64,000 nt of DNA from Paenibacillus sp. CF384 (GCF_900106745.1 NZ_FNNV01000005.1:1-64000); one strand, 5' to 3'. Shown: positions 54,979 to 63,774, counted from the first letter of the stretch. Numbers and translations: made by a program. Notes: generated from the sequence alone by a model not told the origin.

Positions 54979-55929
54979 TTAGAAAATTTTGTAGTTGCCG
55001 TAGCGGTAAGCCAACCGATAAGAGACGACGATAAGTACTGTCGAGACGAGTGACTTGAACAAGCCAAACGCCGTGCCGAAGCTGAACTGACCGTTTTGAA
55101 TGCCCATTCGGTAGACGTAAGTATCGATGATGTCCCCTTTACCGTATACGAGGGGACTATAAAGGTTAAATATCTGATCGAACCCCGCGTTCAACACGTT
55201 GCCCAATGACAGCGTGCCAAGTACGATCGCCATCGGAACGAGCGAAGGAATGGTAATAAATATCGTTTGCTGCCACCGATTAGCACCGTCAGCTTCCGCC
55301 GCTTCATAGAGCGAAGGATTGATGCCGGCAAGCGCCGCCAAATACACGATCGTCGAGAAGCCGAACTCTTTCCAAACGTCACTCAGCACGACCGTAAACC
55401 GGAACCAGTTCCCGTTACCGAGAAAGAAGATCGGCTCTACACCGAAAATGCTGAGAAAGCGATTGAACAACCCACCGGATGGCGACAGTACGTCCACCAG
55501 AATACCGCCCAATATGACCCATGATAGAAAATGGGGCAAGTACACCAGCGTTTGCACGGAGCGCTTGAAGATATTCGATCTCACTTCGTTCAGCAGCAGT
55601 GCGAAACCAAACGGCGCTATTAACCCGGCGACGATCTTTAGCCCGGCGATGATGAGCGTATTCCAAATGACCTGTACAGAGTCCGGGAATTGAAATATCG
55701 TCCGAAACTGCTGCAACCCTACCCAAGGCGACTTCGTGAAGCCAAGCCAAGGTTGATAATCCTGGAAGGCCATAACCAGTCCAGCAATCGGCACATACGA
55801 AAAAATAAAAGTCAACACAATGGCGGGCAGCAGCATCGCATAGAGCAGCCCGTTTCCTTTCCAGCCACGAGTCCGTTTTCGTTTACCAGTAACGATAACT
55901 GGTCTTGCGGGAATCAATTCCGTATTCAT
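54979..55929 (-). CDS. Carbohydrate ABC transporter permease (LplB-like), second system
   Basis: A MalF-type permease of about 316 residues. VPIAGLVMAFQDYQPWLG marks the LplB group, the coupling motif is YEAAEADGANRWQQTIFITIPSL (piece EAAEADGANRWQ), and the end is YRLAYRYGNYKIF. ATG 55929 is preceded by AAGGAG. Its promoter region is shared with the divergent histidine kinase gene, whose ATG is 138 bases away. Confidence 0.92.
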   Translation of the reverse strand: MNTELIPARPVIVTGKRKRTRGWKGNGLLYAMLLPAIVLTFIFSYVPIAGLVMAFQDYQPWLGFTKSPWVGLQQFRTIFQFPDSVQVIWNTLIIAGLKIVAGLIAPFGFALLLNEVRSNIFKRSVQTLVYLPHFLSWVILGGILVDVLSPSGGLFNRFLSIFGVEPIFFLGNGNWFRFTVVLSDVWKEFGFSTIVYLAALAGINPSLYEAAEADGANRWQQTIFITIPSLVPMAIVLGTLSLGNVLNAGFDQIFNLYSPLVYGKGDIIDTYVYRMGIQNGQFSFGTAFGLFKSLVSTVLIVVSYRLAYRYGNYKIF

Positions 55930-56066
55930 GATGCAAGTCTCCTTTTCCATCCACACTCTTGATCTATCGTGTATACTACAATTATATTTCCGCCTTGATA
56001 GGCCTAATAGAAAAGGATTTGGACATTGATAACGTTTTGTTCACCACTTCGTCAGGAGGGCAAGGA

Positions 56067-57821
56067 ATGCCGCAGGTCAAGTCGAATATCTTCACGAAGC
56101 TCCTAACCATGCTGCTATTACTGCTCTTTCCGATCGTCGTGCTCTACGGGTATTCCACCAATACGAGCGTCGGGGTAATTAAATCGCAGATACAGGAGCT
56201 GAACGTCAACCGTCTAGCTTTCTTTCGTGACCAGATCGAGGAGGAAATGAATCAGCTCGTCCTCCTGTCCAGCGTTATCAGCCGCGATTACTCCGTTCAA
56301 TCACTTCAAACGAAGAGCGATTACTCGTCCTATGCAGAAATCTCGTCTGTCATTGCCGTCGAGAACAAGCTGCGGCTGCAGCAAATCGCAGGCAAATGGA
56401 GCAATCAAATTATCGTCTACTATCCGCAGGCGGAACGCGTCGTACCCGATAGCCTGAGCAGCGTCAATCCATTGCAGCTGGCCAACCTGGATCTCTGGAA
56501 CAAGTACCCGTGGATCTACGAGAATGATCCTTCCGTTCGGGGCAACTACCGCTTCGCCCACTACGTCATCGACCCGTTTGGCGCCGACTTGGAATCAGCG
56601 CAGCAGGTGACGAAGATTTATTTCTCCGCCGAAATCCTGAAAGACCTGCTTTATAATTTTAACGTCAACAAGGAAGGCGAGACCTTTCTCTGGAGCAGGC
56701 AATTCGAGCCGATAACCAAGCCTGTGAAGCCTCTCGAACATAAGGACGAGCTGCAGGCAACGCTGAGACAAACACTCGACGGTCCCGTCCAGAACAAGAT
56801 TGTCAAGGTCGGCGGCACGGAGTACGTCATGAATGCACTGCAAATCGGTGGACTTGACTGGTATATCGTCGACGTTGTACCCATTAAGCAGATTCTGAAG
56901 CCAATTACAACGAATCGGAACCTCTTTTACATTGCGATCGTCGTGCTAGTTCTCATCGGGACATTGGCTTCACTGTGGCTCTACCGTTATATCCAGATTC
57001 CCATGCGCCAATTGCTGCTCGGCGTTCGCAAAGTACGCCACGGCGACTATTCGATCCGTATTCCTGAGCGCGGAAATAATGATTTCGACTATTTGCTGTC
57101 AGGATTCAATCATATGACCGCGGACATACAAGTACTGATCGATCAAGTCTATAAGGAGCAGATCCATTCTCGGGAGGCGAAGCTGAAACAGCTTCAGTCC
57201 CAAATTAACCCGCATTTTTTGTACAATTGCTTGTTCTACATTATGAACATGTCTTCACTTGGGGACGAAGAAGCCGTAACGGCGATGGCATTGAATCTCG
57301 GCGAATATTTCCGCTACACGACACGCAATGACAAGCCATCGGCTACGCTTAGAGAAGAAACGAATCTCATTACGAATTACCTGAAGATTCAGCAGCTGCG
57401 AATGAAGCGTCTCTCGTATGACATTTCCATTCCCGAAGAGATGATGTTTCTCGAGATACCGCGTTTATCACTCCAGCCGATCGTCGAGAATGCGGCCATC
57501 CATGGAATCGAACCGCTTCCCGAAGGCGGAACGATCACAGTTACGGGCGGCAGTAACGGGCAAGAACATTGGATCGTCATTGAGAACAATGGCGCTACGA
57601 TGGCAGAGGACAAGCTGCGGGATCTGATTGCGATGCTGGGTCAAGAGCACGAAGAAGAACGCGGATATGGCGTCTGGAACATGCATCAGCGTTTCCTTCT
57701 GCAATTCGGGGAAGGTTCGGGACTCGTCATCGACAAGCGTTCAGGCGGCGGCATGATTTTCACTATCCGATGGCACACCGCTAAGCGGGACGTGCTGCCA
57801 CAACAAGAGAAGGAAGCGTGA
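56067..57821 (+). CDS. Sensor histidine kinase, YesM-like, second system
   Basis: A kinase of about 584 residues. The first helix is LLTMLLLLLFPIVVLYGY, followed by an external sensor to about 285, a second helix (LFYIAIVVLVLIGTLASLWLY, piece IAIVVLVLIG), HAMP, the phosphoacceptor motif LQSQINPHFLYNCLFYIMNM and an HATPase domain (LQPIVENAAIHGIEPL, GYGVWNMHQRF). ATG 56067 is preceded by AGGAGGGC; the frame is open from 55959 without support. It is transcribed with the response regulator at 57829, 7 bases downstream. Confidence 0.9.
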   Translation: MPQVKSNIFTKLLTMLLLLLFPIVVLYGYSTNTSVGVIKSQIQELNVNRLAFFRDQIEEEMNQLVLLSSVISRDYSVQSLQTKSDYSSYAEISSVIAVENKLRLQQIAGKWSNQIIVYYPQAERVVPDSLSSVNPLQLANLDLWNKYPWIYENDPSVRGNYRFAHYVIDPFGADLESAQQVTKIYFSAEILKDLLYNFNVNKEGETFLWSRQFEPITKPVKPLEHKDELQATLRQTLDGPVQNKIVKVGGTEYVMNALQIGGLDWYIVDVVPIKQILKPITTNRNLFYIAIVVLVLIGTLASLWLYRYIQIPMRQLLLGVRKVRHGDYSIRIPERGNNDFDYLLSGFNHMTADIQVLIDQVYKEQIHSREAKLKQLQSQINPHFLYNCLFYIMNMSSLGDEEAVTAMALNLGEYFRYTTRNDKPSATLREETNLITNYLKIQQLRMKRLSYDISIPEEMMFLEIPRLSLQPIVENAAIHGIEPLPEGGTITVTGGSNGQEHWIVIENNGATMAEDKLRDLIAMLGQEHEEERGYGVWNMHQRFLLQFGEGSGLVIDKRSGGGMIFTIRWHTAKRDVLPQQEKEA

Positions 57822-57828
57822 ACCTACT

Positions 57829-59463
57829 ATGATTCAATTGATGCTCGTTGATGATGAACCATCTGTCGTCGATGCATTGGCCTTACGCATCCCTTGGAGT
57901 TCGCTTGGCGTCGTACATGTTTTTAAGGCTTATTCGGGCGCAGAAGCGTGGGAACTGTTCCAATCCCAGCAGATTGACATCGTCATTACCGATATCCGCA
58001 TGCCGGGCATGGACGGACTGGAGCTCATCCGGCGCGTGCGCGCGGTGCGCAATCGCACCCAATGTCTGCTGCTGACGGGATTTGCGGAGTTTGAATACGC
58101 GCAGGAGGCGCTTCGGTCGCAAGTATTCGATTATCTGCTCAAGCCCATCGGAAACGACGAACTCATTGCTTCTGTGAGCAGATTGATTGCTCGGCTGACG
58201 GATGAGTGGCAGGCAATAAGTTCTGTCCAACGAGCTGCCTATACGTTGCGCGAACACTTGCCGCTGCTCCGTGGAAATCTGTTGAACGATCTACTGCAGG
58301 ATAGACGCATCGATGAAACCTTGCTTGCGGAGAAACTCAACATGCTGGAGCTGCCTTTCCGTCCCGGTAACCGGTTCTGCATGCTGCTCATTCGCATGGA
58401 AGGGCAGTTCTTGAACTACAGCAGGCAGAGTATTAATCTGTTTGAATATGCCGTCTTTAACATGGCTGAAGAATTGATGAGCCTGAATTTCGATTTGTGG
58501 ACCGGACGCGACGACCACGATTACCTCGTCTTCCTGCTGCAGCAGAAGGAAGACGAGGTCGTCGACATCACCACCTCTGTGGTCAATAGTGATCGTCTCG
58601 TTGAACTTCGGGCGGAAGAGCTCCAGCATCATGTAGGTCTCTATTTAGACGGCAGTATTTCCATCCTCCTCAGTCCGTGGGGCAAGTTTCCGAACAGTGT
58701 TTCAGACGTTTATGAAACGATGCTCCAAGAGATGCGCAAGCTTATTCGAGGCAAAAGCGGCATCTTTAAAACCGTCGACACGTCGCCTGAACGTGTCAGC
58801 ATGCATTCGCTTCATGCTCTGTACAAGCCCCCCCTGCTAAACCATCTTCTAGAAGCAGGACGGTGGGACGACGCGCAGGAGAAAATTTCGTCTATCATTG
58901 AAGAAATATCCGCTCACTGGGCTGAATCGCTAGAACACATTAATGAGGCCTACTATTCATTGCTCGCCTCCTTCCATTACATCGCCCATAAAAGCGGCAA
59001 GCAGCTAATGGATATTGCCGGGATAAGGCAACTGGAGCTGGACACCAACGGCCGTCGTTCCCCGGAACAATTTCGAAGTTGGGCAGAAGGCATACTTAAA
59101 CTCGTCAAGGAGGAATTGGAACGGGATAATCGGCATGCCAATTCCGCAATCATTCTGCGCGTGCAACAATTTGCAGAGGAGAAACTCGCCGAGGATGTCT
59201 CACTGCTGGCTATTGCCAATCATGTGTATCTCAATTCGGGTTATCTCTCGAAACTCTACAAGCTGGAGACCGGCGAGAATTTAAGTGATTACCTCTATCG
59301 GCTGCGCATGGACAAATCCGCCTATTACCTGACGAACACAAGTCTTAAAATCCAAGACATTTGCGAGCGAATCGGCTATCAGAATACATCGTATTTCATT
59401 AAAATGTTCAAAAAACACTTCCGAGTGACACCGCAGGAATACCGTAACGGGACGATGCATTAA
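57829..59463 (+). CDS. YesN-type response regulator with AraC domain, second system
   Basis: A 544-residue protein. The receiver domain starts MIQLMLVDDEPSVVDAL with phosphorylated Asp in IVITDIRMPGMDGLEL and Lys in DYLLKPIG. A long middle region follows, then the C-terminal AraC double helix-turn-helix (VSLLAIANHVYLNSGYLSKLYK, piece HVYLNSGYLSKLY; YQNTSYFIKMFKKHFRVTPQEYR). It is the cognate partner of the kinase at 56067 and probably activates the flanking ABC transporter genes and the binding-protein gene. It converges on that gene across a shared terminator. Confidence 0.92.
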   Translation: MIQLMLVDDEPSVVDALALRIPWSSLGVVHVFKAYSGAEAWELFQSQQIDIVITDIRMPGMDGLELIRRVRAVRNRTQCLLLTGFAEFEYAQEALRSQVFDYLLKPIGNDELIASVSRLIARLTDEWQAISSVQRAAYTLREHLPLLRGNLLNDLLQDRRIDETLLAEKLNMLELPFRPGNRFCMLLIRMEGQFLNYSRQSINLFEYAVFNMAEELMSLNFDLWTGRDDHDYLVFLLQQKEDEVVDITTSVVNSDRLVELRAEELQHHVGLYLDGSISILLSPWGKFPNSVSDVYETMLQEMRKLIRGKSGIFKTVDTSPERVSMHSLHALYKPPLLNHLLEAGRWDDAQEKISSIIEEISAHWAESLEHINEAYYSLLASFHYIAHKSGKQLMDIAGIRQLELDTNGRRSPEQFRSWAEGILKLVKEELERDNRHANSAIILRVQQFAEEKLAEDVSLLAIANHVYLNSGYLSKLYKLETGENLSDYLYRLRMDKSAYYLTNTSLKIQDICERIGYQNTSYFIKMFKKHFRVTPQEYRNGTMH

Positions 59464-59505
59464 ATGAATCCCTGTCCTCCAACCCCTCTCATCTTTCCTT
59501 AGCGA

Positions 59506-59553
59506 AAAAGCAGCAAGCGGTCATCGATTAATCGATGACCGCTTGCTGCTTTT
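59506..59553. terminator. Bidirectional terminator
   Basis: A perfect 24-bp stem-like palindrome (AAAAGCAGCAAGCGGTCATC at its left end, exact complement at right) runs from 59506 to 59553 with A/T ends on both sides. It serves the convergent response regulator and binding-protein genes. Confidence 0.92.
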
Positions 59554-59559
59554 CTATCC

Positions 59560-61287
59560 TTATTTGGCGCTCTTCGCGTACCAATCGTTGACTTCCTTCA
59601 TGATTTTACCGTAACCGGCTTTATCATAATCCTCCAGGAACTTGTCGTACGCATCGACGGATGCCTCGCCGTAAATAATTTTTGAAATCGTCTCCTTGCG
59701 CATTTTGTCCAGCATGGCATTCTTGGACATCATCGTCGTCGTGACCGGAACGCCGATCACTTGAGGTACCTGGAAGCCTTTGTCGAGTCCGTCCAATAGA
59801 ATCTTGGCCGCATCCAAGCTGCTTTGGTCCTCGCCTCCGTACTGCTTCACTTCCATCGGCGTACTAGGCTTCTCTCCTGCCGTGAATTTGTGCAGCATTT
59901 CGGTCCAGGCATCCGGAAGCGTGAAATCTTTCGGTACACTGATTCGGACCGCATCCAGATAATTCGGTACTTTGCTCTTGTCGTTCGTAGGCTGCCCCTC
60001 GACGTTAGCCCAGTCGTATCCTTCCGCCAAACCGTACTCATATTTAGAGCCCTTGTCGGGATTCAGATAATTTTTGAAAAACCAGTTCATGTATTTCACG
60101 ACCGCTTCTGGATGTTCCATGCCGCTGCGAATCATGATATTTACGCCGTTCGTCGGATTTTCTTGTGCCACTTTGTACGCCCCATCCGCTCCGGCAAGGT
60201 ACGGATAAGCTTTGAATTCAGCACCGGGCACATTCTTCTTCAAATCCGGGAATGGCCAGATGGACAACCAATACTGACCAAAGGTAATGCCGGCTTTGCC
60301 ACTAGTGAACAATTCCGCCGCTTTCATATTGTCATAGATACCGCTGTCCTTCGGGAAGTACCCTTTCTTCATCCATTCCTGCAGCTTCCCAAGACCCGGC
60401 TTAGCCGCCGCCGTCAGTAACGGTTGATAAATCGTACCATCGTCCTTCTTTACCCAGCCGTTATCGTTCGGAAGAACGCCATCCGCCGCAAAGACAAAGT
60501 CCGTGCTGCCGAGCCATGTCGCATTCACGCCGTTATCCTTCAACGCCACGGATAAGCCGAACGTATCCGGCTTGCCGTTCCCGTCCGGATCTTGCGTCGT
60601 GAACGCATCCATGACCGTCTCCAGTTCCGTCACGTTCGTCGGCGCTTTCAAATTCAGCTTGTCCAGCCAGTCTTGGCGAATCCACATGACATTGCCACGG
60701 CCCACCATGTTGAACATCGGGAGAGCGTATTTCTTATCATCAAACGTCACGCCATTCCAGACTTCTGGATGGCTCTCGTAGCCCTGCTTCCAATTATTCT
60801 CCGCGTACTTCTCGAAAATCGGCGTCACTTCCTGGTATTTGCCTGACTGTACCAACTGGCTCATAAGCAGCGGATCCGAAATGGCCAGCATATCAGGCAA
60901 TTCCTGATTGGCAGAAAGCGCGAGCCGAATTTTCTCCGTCAACTCTTGCGTGTTGGATGCCGTCCATAAGTATTTCATTTTAATGTTCAAATCGGATTCA
61001 ATCGACTTGTCTATGACGTTGTTGTCAATGCTTTCGCCTTCCTTAAACTTCACATCGCCTTCAAGCACCTTCGCTGTCGTTAGTGTGACAGGTTCCGCGT
61101 ATTTGGTGAGCGCGCCGTCTTCATTTGCTTGTGCTTCTGTGCCTTTGTCAGCCGTTTGATTTGTTTTGCCGCCGGAGTTGACTCCCGCGTTGTCGCTGCC
61201 GTTCGAATTGTTTCCACACGCGGTCGTCAGTGCAATCATGGCGACAAGCGCAAGCGCCGCCGCGGTTTTCTTTGTCGATCCCCTCAT
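59560..61287 (-). CDS. Extracellular sugar-binding lipoprotein (LplA-like), second system
   Basis: A 575-residue solute-binding protein. The signal is ALALVAMIALTTACGNN with lipidated Cys in TTACG, then a Gly/Asn/Thr-rich linker and the two-lobe domain, including FTTQDPDGNGKPDTFGLSV. It is unusually placed: its permeases are 3.6 kb away beyond the two regulatory genes, which run on the opposite strand. ATG 61287 lies 13 bases after GGGAGG. It shares the LplA layout with the protein at 30555. Confidence 0.9.
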   Translation of the reverse strand: MRGSTKKTAAALALVAMIALTTACGNNSNGSDNAGVNSGGKTNQTADKGTEAQANEDGALTKYAEPVTLTTAKVLEGDVKFKEGESIDNNVIDKSIESDLNIKMKYLWTASNTQELTEKIRLALSANQELPDMLAISDPLLMSQLVQSGKYQEVTPIFEKYAENNWKQGYESHPEVWNGVTFDDKKYALPMFNMVGRGNVMWIRQDWLDKLNLKAPTNVTELETVMDAFTTQDPDGNGKPDTFGLSVALKDNGVNATWLGSTDFVFAADGVLPNDNGWVKKDDGTIYQPLLTAAAKPGLGKLQEWMKKGYFPKDSGIYDNMKAAELFTSGKAGITFGQYWLSIWPFPDLKKNVPGAEFKAYPYLAGADGAYKVAQENPTNGVNIMIRSGMEHPEAVVKYMNWFFKNYLNPDKGSKYEYGLAEGYDWANVEGQPTNDKSKVPNYLDAVRISVPKDFTLPDAWTEMLHKFTAGEKPSTPMEVKQYGGEDQSSLDAAKILLDGLDKGFQVPQVIGVPVTTTMMSKNAMLDKMRKETISKIIYGEASVDAYDKFLEDYDKAGYGKIMKEVNDWYAKSAK

Positions 61288-61507
61288 GTCTCATGAACCT
61301 CCCAATTTCATCAATCCTTACACGTTTATCATAATCAATCAAGTTTTAGGCGGCTATAATACTATTTCATTTTTGATAGAATTCTGTGGGGGTCATGTTC
61401 GTTGAGATCCTTCAATATCTATTAGTCTGATGAAGGAGATCTAACTAAGCAGAATCGTTACTTCTTGTCTGATTTAGACGAACATAATGGGTTGTGATCG
61501 TGAGATA

Positions 61508-61569
61508 ACCGCAAAGCAATATCCCTCATCACTCCATCGTCGTACTGATGAGGGATATTGCTTTGCGGT
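61508..61569. repeat. Perfect 24-bp inverted repeat
   Basis: 61508-61531 (ACCGCAAAGCAATATCCCTC and four more bases) is exactly complementary to 61546-61569 around a 14-base loop. It lies in a 450-base gap between the binding-protein gene and the WYL-TnsA gene and ends neither of them. It may be a small RNA, a miniature repeat element or the terminator of a lost gene. The rest of 61288-61755 contains only the terminator at 61631-61671. Confidence 0.85.
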
Positions 61570-61620
61570 GTCTTCCTTTTGCCTTTGGTTTTCACTTACT
61601 TGCAGAGATACGGGTAAAGC

Positions 61621-61671
61621 AAAAAAAATCGGAATGGATCAGACAGGATACCTTCCTGGCCAGTTCATTCC
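61621..61671 (-). terminator. Terminator candidate of the WYL-TnsA gene
   Basis: On the minus strand the stem GGAATG/CATTCC, with inner CAGG/CCTG (61631-61671), is followed by GATTTTTTTT. It lies about 85 bases below the stop at 61756. Confidence 0.65.
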
Positions 61672-61755
61672 AAATTTATGGTTGTTGGGGTTTGGAAGCA
61701 TCGCAATTTTTATAAAAGCTCAGGGATAGACTAGGAGCTTTCTTATTTAAGATTA

Positions 61756-62739
61756 TCATCTATGGATTTTGAGTCTTCTATTTAGCCGTGGACGAACCTT
61801 CCTAATACTCTGCCTTTTACGTATCTTCCTAAAAGTAGGTTTTAATCTTTTGTACTCGTTGTCACATGAATCATAGTTTTCAATATATTTATGATGAAAA
61901 TTCCGGGTTTGAATTTGGTTCAGATCATTCCAGCCTTCGTTTCTAGCTCCGGGCTGTCCCGAACTCCCAGATATGCCCATAATATAAAAACGATATCCAA
62001 GAGCTTTTGCATAATCAGCAGCCGCTTCAAATTTCGCTTGATTCTTAGGTTGACCTATATCACCGGATACTTTTACTTCAATTAGATCTTTGGTTCCGTC
62101 ACGATAAGTTACCAAAATATCTGGCGTATATAAATGACTAACCTTGCGATAAAAGTATCTGATTCTGAATGGTTCAACTTCAATTTTTATTATCAACTTA
62201 TTACTTTCTAAGTCTAGAAAAATCTTATGTTCAAGAGGACTTCTACATTTGGATGCCTTGTCCATCTTATTTAAGTGAATAGTAAACGGATATCCGTCCT
62301 CTGTTTTCCCTCTTTTGGGTGGTGATAACCTATCTAACTCTTTCTTTAGCTTAATATCAAGAGACCGTAGATCACTCTCCATTTTTTGAATGTAGGCATG
62401 CATTATAATCTTTGAAGTATCAAAGAACATACTATCTTTTTCAGACTTTCCTAACTGTCTTAGCTTTTTCTTCCGTATGGATGAAAAGGGTATAGGTTTC
62501 TCCTTACATTCCGTATCAGTAATTGTATATGTTCTTATTCGTTTAGTGTGAAAGATTCGAATAGCATATCTATCCCTACAAAATCCAACTAAATAGTAAT
62601 AAGCATGCCTCTTGAAGATATACCAGGGCTCCACTCTTCTATATCTCTCACCACTTGAAAGGCTGTCATAGAGCATATGTATTTGTTTTCTTTTTTGTAT
62701 TGCAGTTTCAAATACCTTTATGTCATTTAAAATAGTCAC
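61756..62739 (-). CDS. WYL domain - TnsA-like endonuclease fusion
   Basis: A protein of about 327 residues. The N-terminal part (about residues 33-70: YRRVEPWYIFKRHAYYYLVGF) is a WYL-type ligand-sensing domain, missing the usual HTH in front. A basic helical linker leads to a PD-(D/E)XK fold like TnsA: E170 in SPLEHKIFLDLE, D207 in YTPDILVTYRDG, and the E-x-K pair E221/K223 in LIEVKVSG, followed by QAKFEAAADYAKALGYRFYIMG. TnsA cuts the 5' ends of Tn7-like elements. The tail is very basic. GTG 62739 is chosen because AAAAGGAG precedes it; the frame continues to a TTG at 62772. No tnsB or tnsC follows. Composition is AT-rich compared with its neighbours. Confidence 0.75.
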   Translation of the reverse strand: MTILNDIKVFETAIQKRKQIHMLYDSLSSGERYRRVEPWYIFKRHAYYYLVGFCRDRYAIRIFHTKRIRTYTITDTECKEKPIPFSSIRKKKLRQLGKSEKDSMFFDTSKIIMHAYIQKMESDLRSLDIKLKKELDRLSPPKRGKTEDGYPFTIHLNKMDKASKCRSPLEHKIFLDLESNKLIIKIEVEPFRIRYFYRKVSHLYTPDILVTYRDGTKDLIEVKVSGDIGQPKNQAKFEAAADYAKALGYRFYIMGISGSSGQPGARNEGWNDLNQIQTRNFHHKYIENYDSCDNEYKRLKPTFRKIRKRQSIRKVRPRLNRRLKIHR

Positions 62740-62882
62740 AAATGTCTCCTTTTGTAGATGTTTGAAGATCAATCCACACGTTTACTATTTATTTCATTAT
62801 AATAGAATACTAAAATAGTAGCAGAAGACATTTCATTGTGGGTCATTAGTTTGACCAAGCATATCATGAAAGGATGAGGATA

Positions 62883-63041
62883 ATGCAGATAATACTTAAA
62901 GGATGGATTCACGGCGAGTTTCTAGAGCTCGCCAAGTGCAAAGCGGAATTGTATGAGTACAATGTAGGGAGTGAAGACCTACCAAATTACTGGTACTCCC
63001 CTATTCCACTCGATGTATCAAGTCCTGAACAAATTTGTTAG
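62883..63041 (+). CDS. Small ORF ending inside repeat R1, 52 residues
   Basis: ATG 62883, preceded by AAAGGATGAGGA, opens a frame for MQIILKGWIHGEFLELAKCK and onward, ending ...SSPEQIC at a TAG that lies within the TTTGTTAGTG repeat. The codons look protein-like (acidic, with Trp and Tyr). It is divergent from the WYL-TnsA gene. It is either a genuine small protein or the front of a longer one cut by whatever placed the repeat there. No family recognised. Confidence 0.45.
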   Translation: MQIILKGWIHGEFLELAKCKAELYEYNVGSEDLPNYWYSPIPLDVSSPEQIC

Positions 63042-63566
63042 TGGTAATCGCTGAGCCTGAAACGCAACATAAATTTGCTGTCCCTGAGACAAAAGATTCT
63101 TTCCACCATAATTCTATCTCCTTACTTTTCCAATATATAAAATCCAATTAAGAACACAACATATACAATGTGTTATTCACTATTAGGAAAGGGCAGCATC
63201 AAACATGGCAAAATTACTGTATATTGCGGCACACCTATGTGACCACCACTTCTTTCTGTCAGTATGGCCGTGGGACAGGCGTTCATCGATGCAGTGACGT
63301 CCAAGACAGTAGGTATCATCAAGCAATTACCGCTGCAGGAAGTTAATTTGTGGTAAAATTGACATTTTCCATATCAAGAATTTTTAAACAAACAAAACCA
63401 GCAGCAGCAAATGATGAGGGAAAATAAAGTTTGTTAGTGGAACTTCAGTGTTTATGCGGATTATTAGATTTACTTATATGTGAAAAAACATGGGGAAAGT
63501 TTGTTAGTGACAATCACGCAACCTGAAATCGGAACACAAATGTGGAAATTAAAGTTTGTTAGTCGG
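63030..63566 (+). repeat. Array of four TTTGTTAGT direct repeats (transposon-end-like)
   Basis: The core AA(A/G)TTTGTTAGTG or a close variant starts at 63030 (R1), 63426 (R2), 63496 (R3) and 63551 (R4), all in the same orientation. R1 and R3 are similar over about 44 bases (63034-63077 and 63500-63543; roughly three quarters identical by eye), sharing TTTGTTAGTG, AATC, CCTGAAA and AACA-AAAT. Spacing is irregular. Such arrays are typical of transposase-binding sites at ends of Tn7/Mu-like elements. They lie upstream of the TnsA-like gene, as the Tn7 right end does. Confidence 0.65.
63205..63293 (+). pseudogene. Frameshifted N-terminal fragment of an azoreductase gene
   Basis: ATG 63205 (AGGAAAGGG upstream) starts MAKLLYIAAH, the FMN-binding start of AzoR. 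After small indels the downstream frame reads SMAVGQAFIDA, which continues the AzoR pattern (compare [11 protein letters not shown] of the intact gene at 16627). The match ends near 63293. So about 30 codons of an azoreductase survive as a relic between repeats R1 and R2. Confidence 0.75.
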
Positions 63567-63670
63567 ATACAGAAAAGAGAAAAACTGCTCGGTGCATCTG
63601 TCGGAGCAGCACCTTTTCCATTACACATATCAATTTTATTGACTTCTGTGCATGGCCGGCCACAGTAACG

Positions 63671-63688
63671 AAAAAAAAAAAAAAAAAA
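63671..63688 (+). repeat. Homopolymer of 18 A
   Basis: Eighteen consecutive A follow CAGTAACG. Just upstream, CTGCTC and GAGCAG (about 63586-63610) can form a small hairpin. There is no gene from 63567 to 63812 that I can support. Confidence 0.9.
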
Positions 63689-63774
63689 TTACCCGACCAT
63701 CATTGATCGAGTTTAACTCATCATATTACATCAAACCGTCTTAATAGCTGCTCCGCCTCCTGAAGAGCCGCTAC

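Noticed and set aside
61487..61729. 80-residue frame on the plus strand
   Set aside because: It spans the perfect 24-bp hairpin and a terminator; the open frame appears accidental.
63030..63566. CRISPR array
   Set aside because: Only four short repeats with irregular spacing of 55-396 bases and no cas genes.
63480..63668. 62-residue frame on the plus strand
   Set aside because: It runs through repeats R3 and R4 and shows no protein-like pattern or ribosome site.
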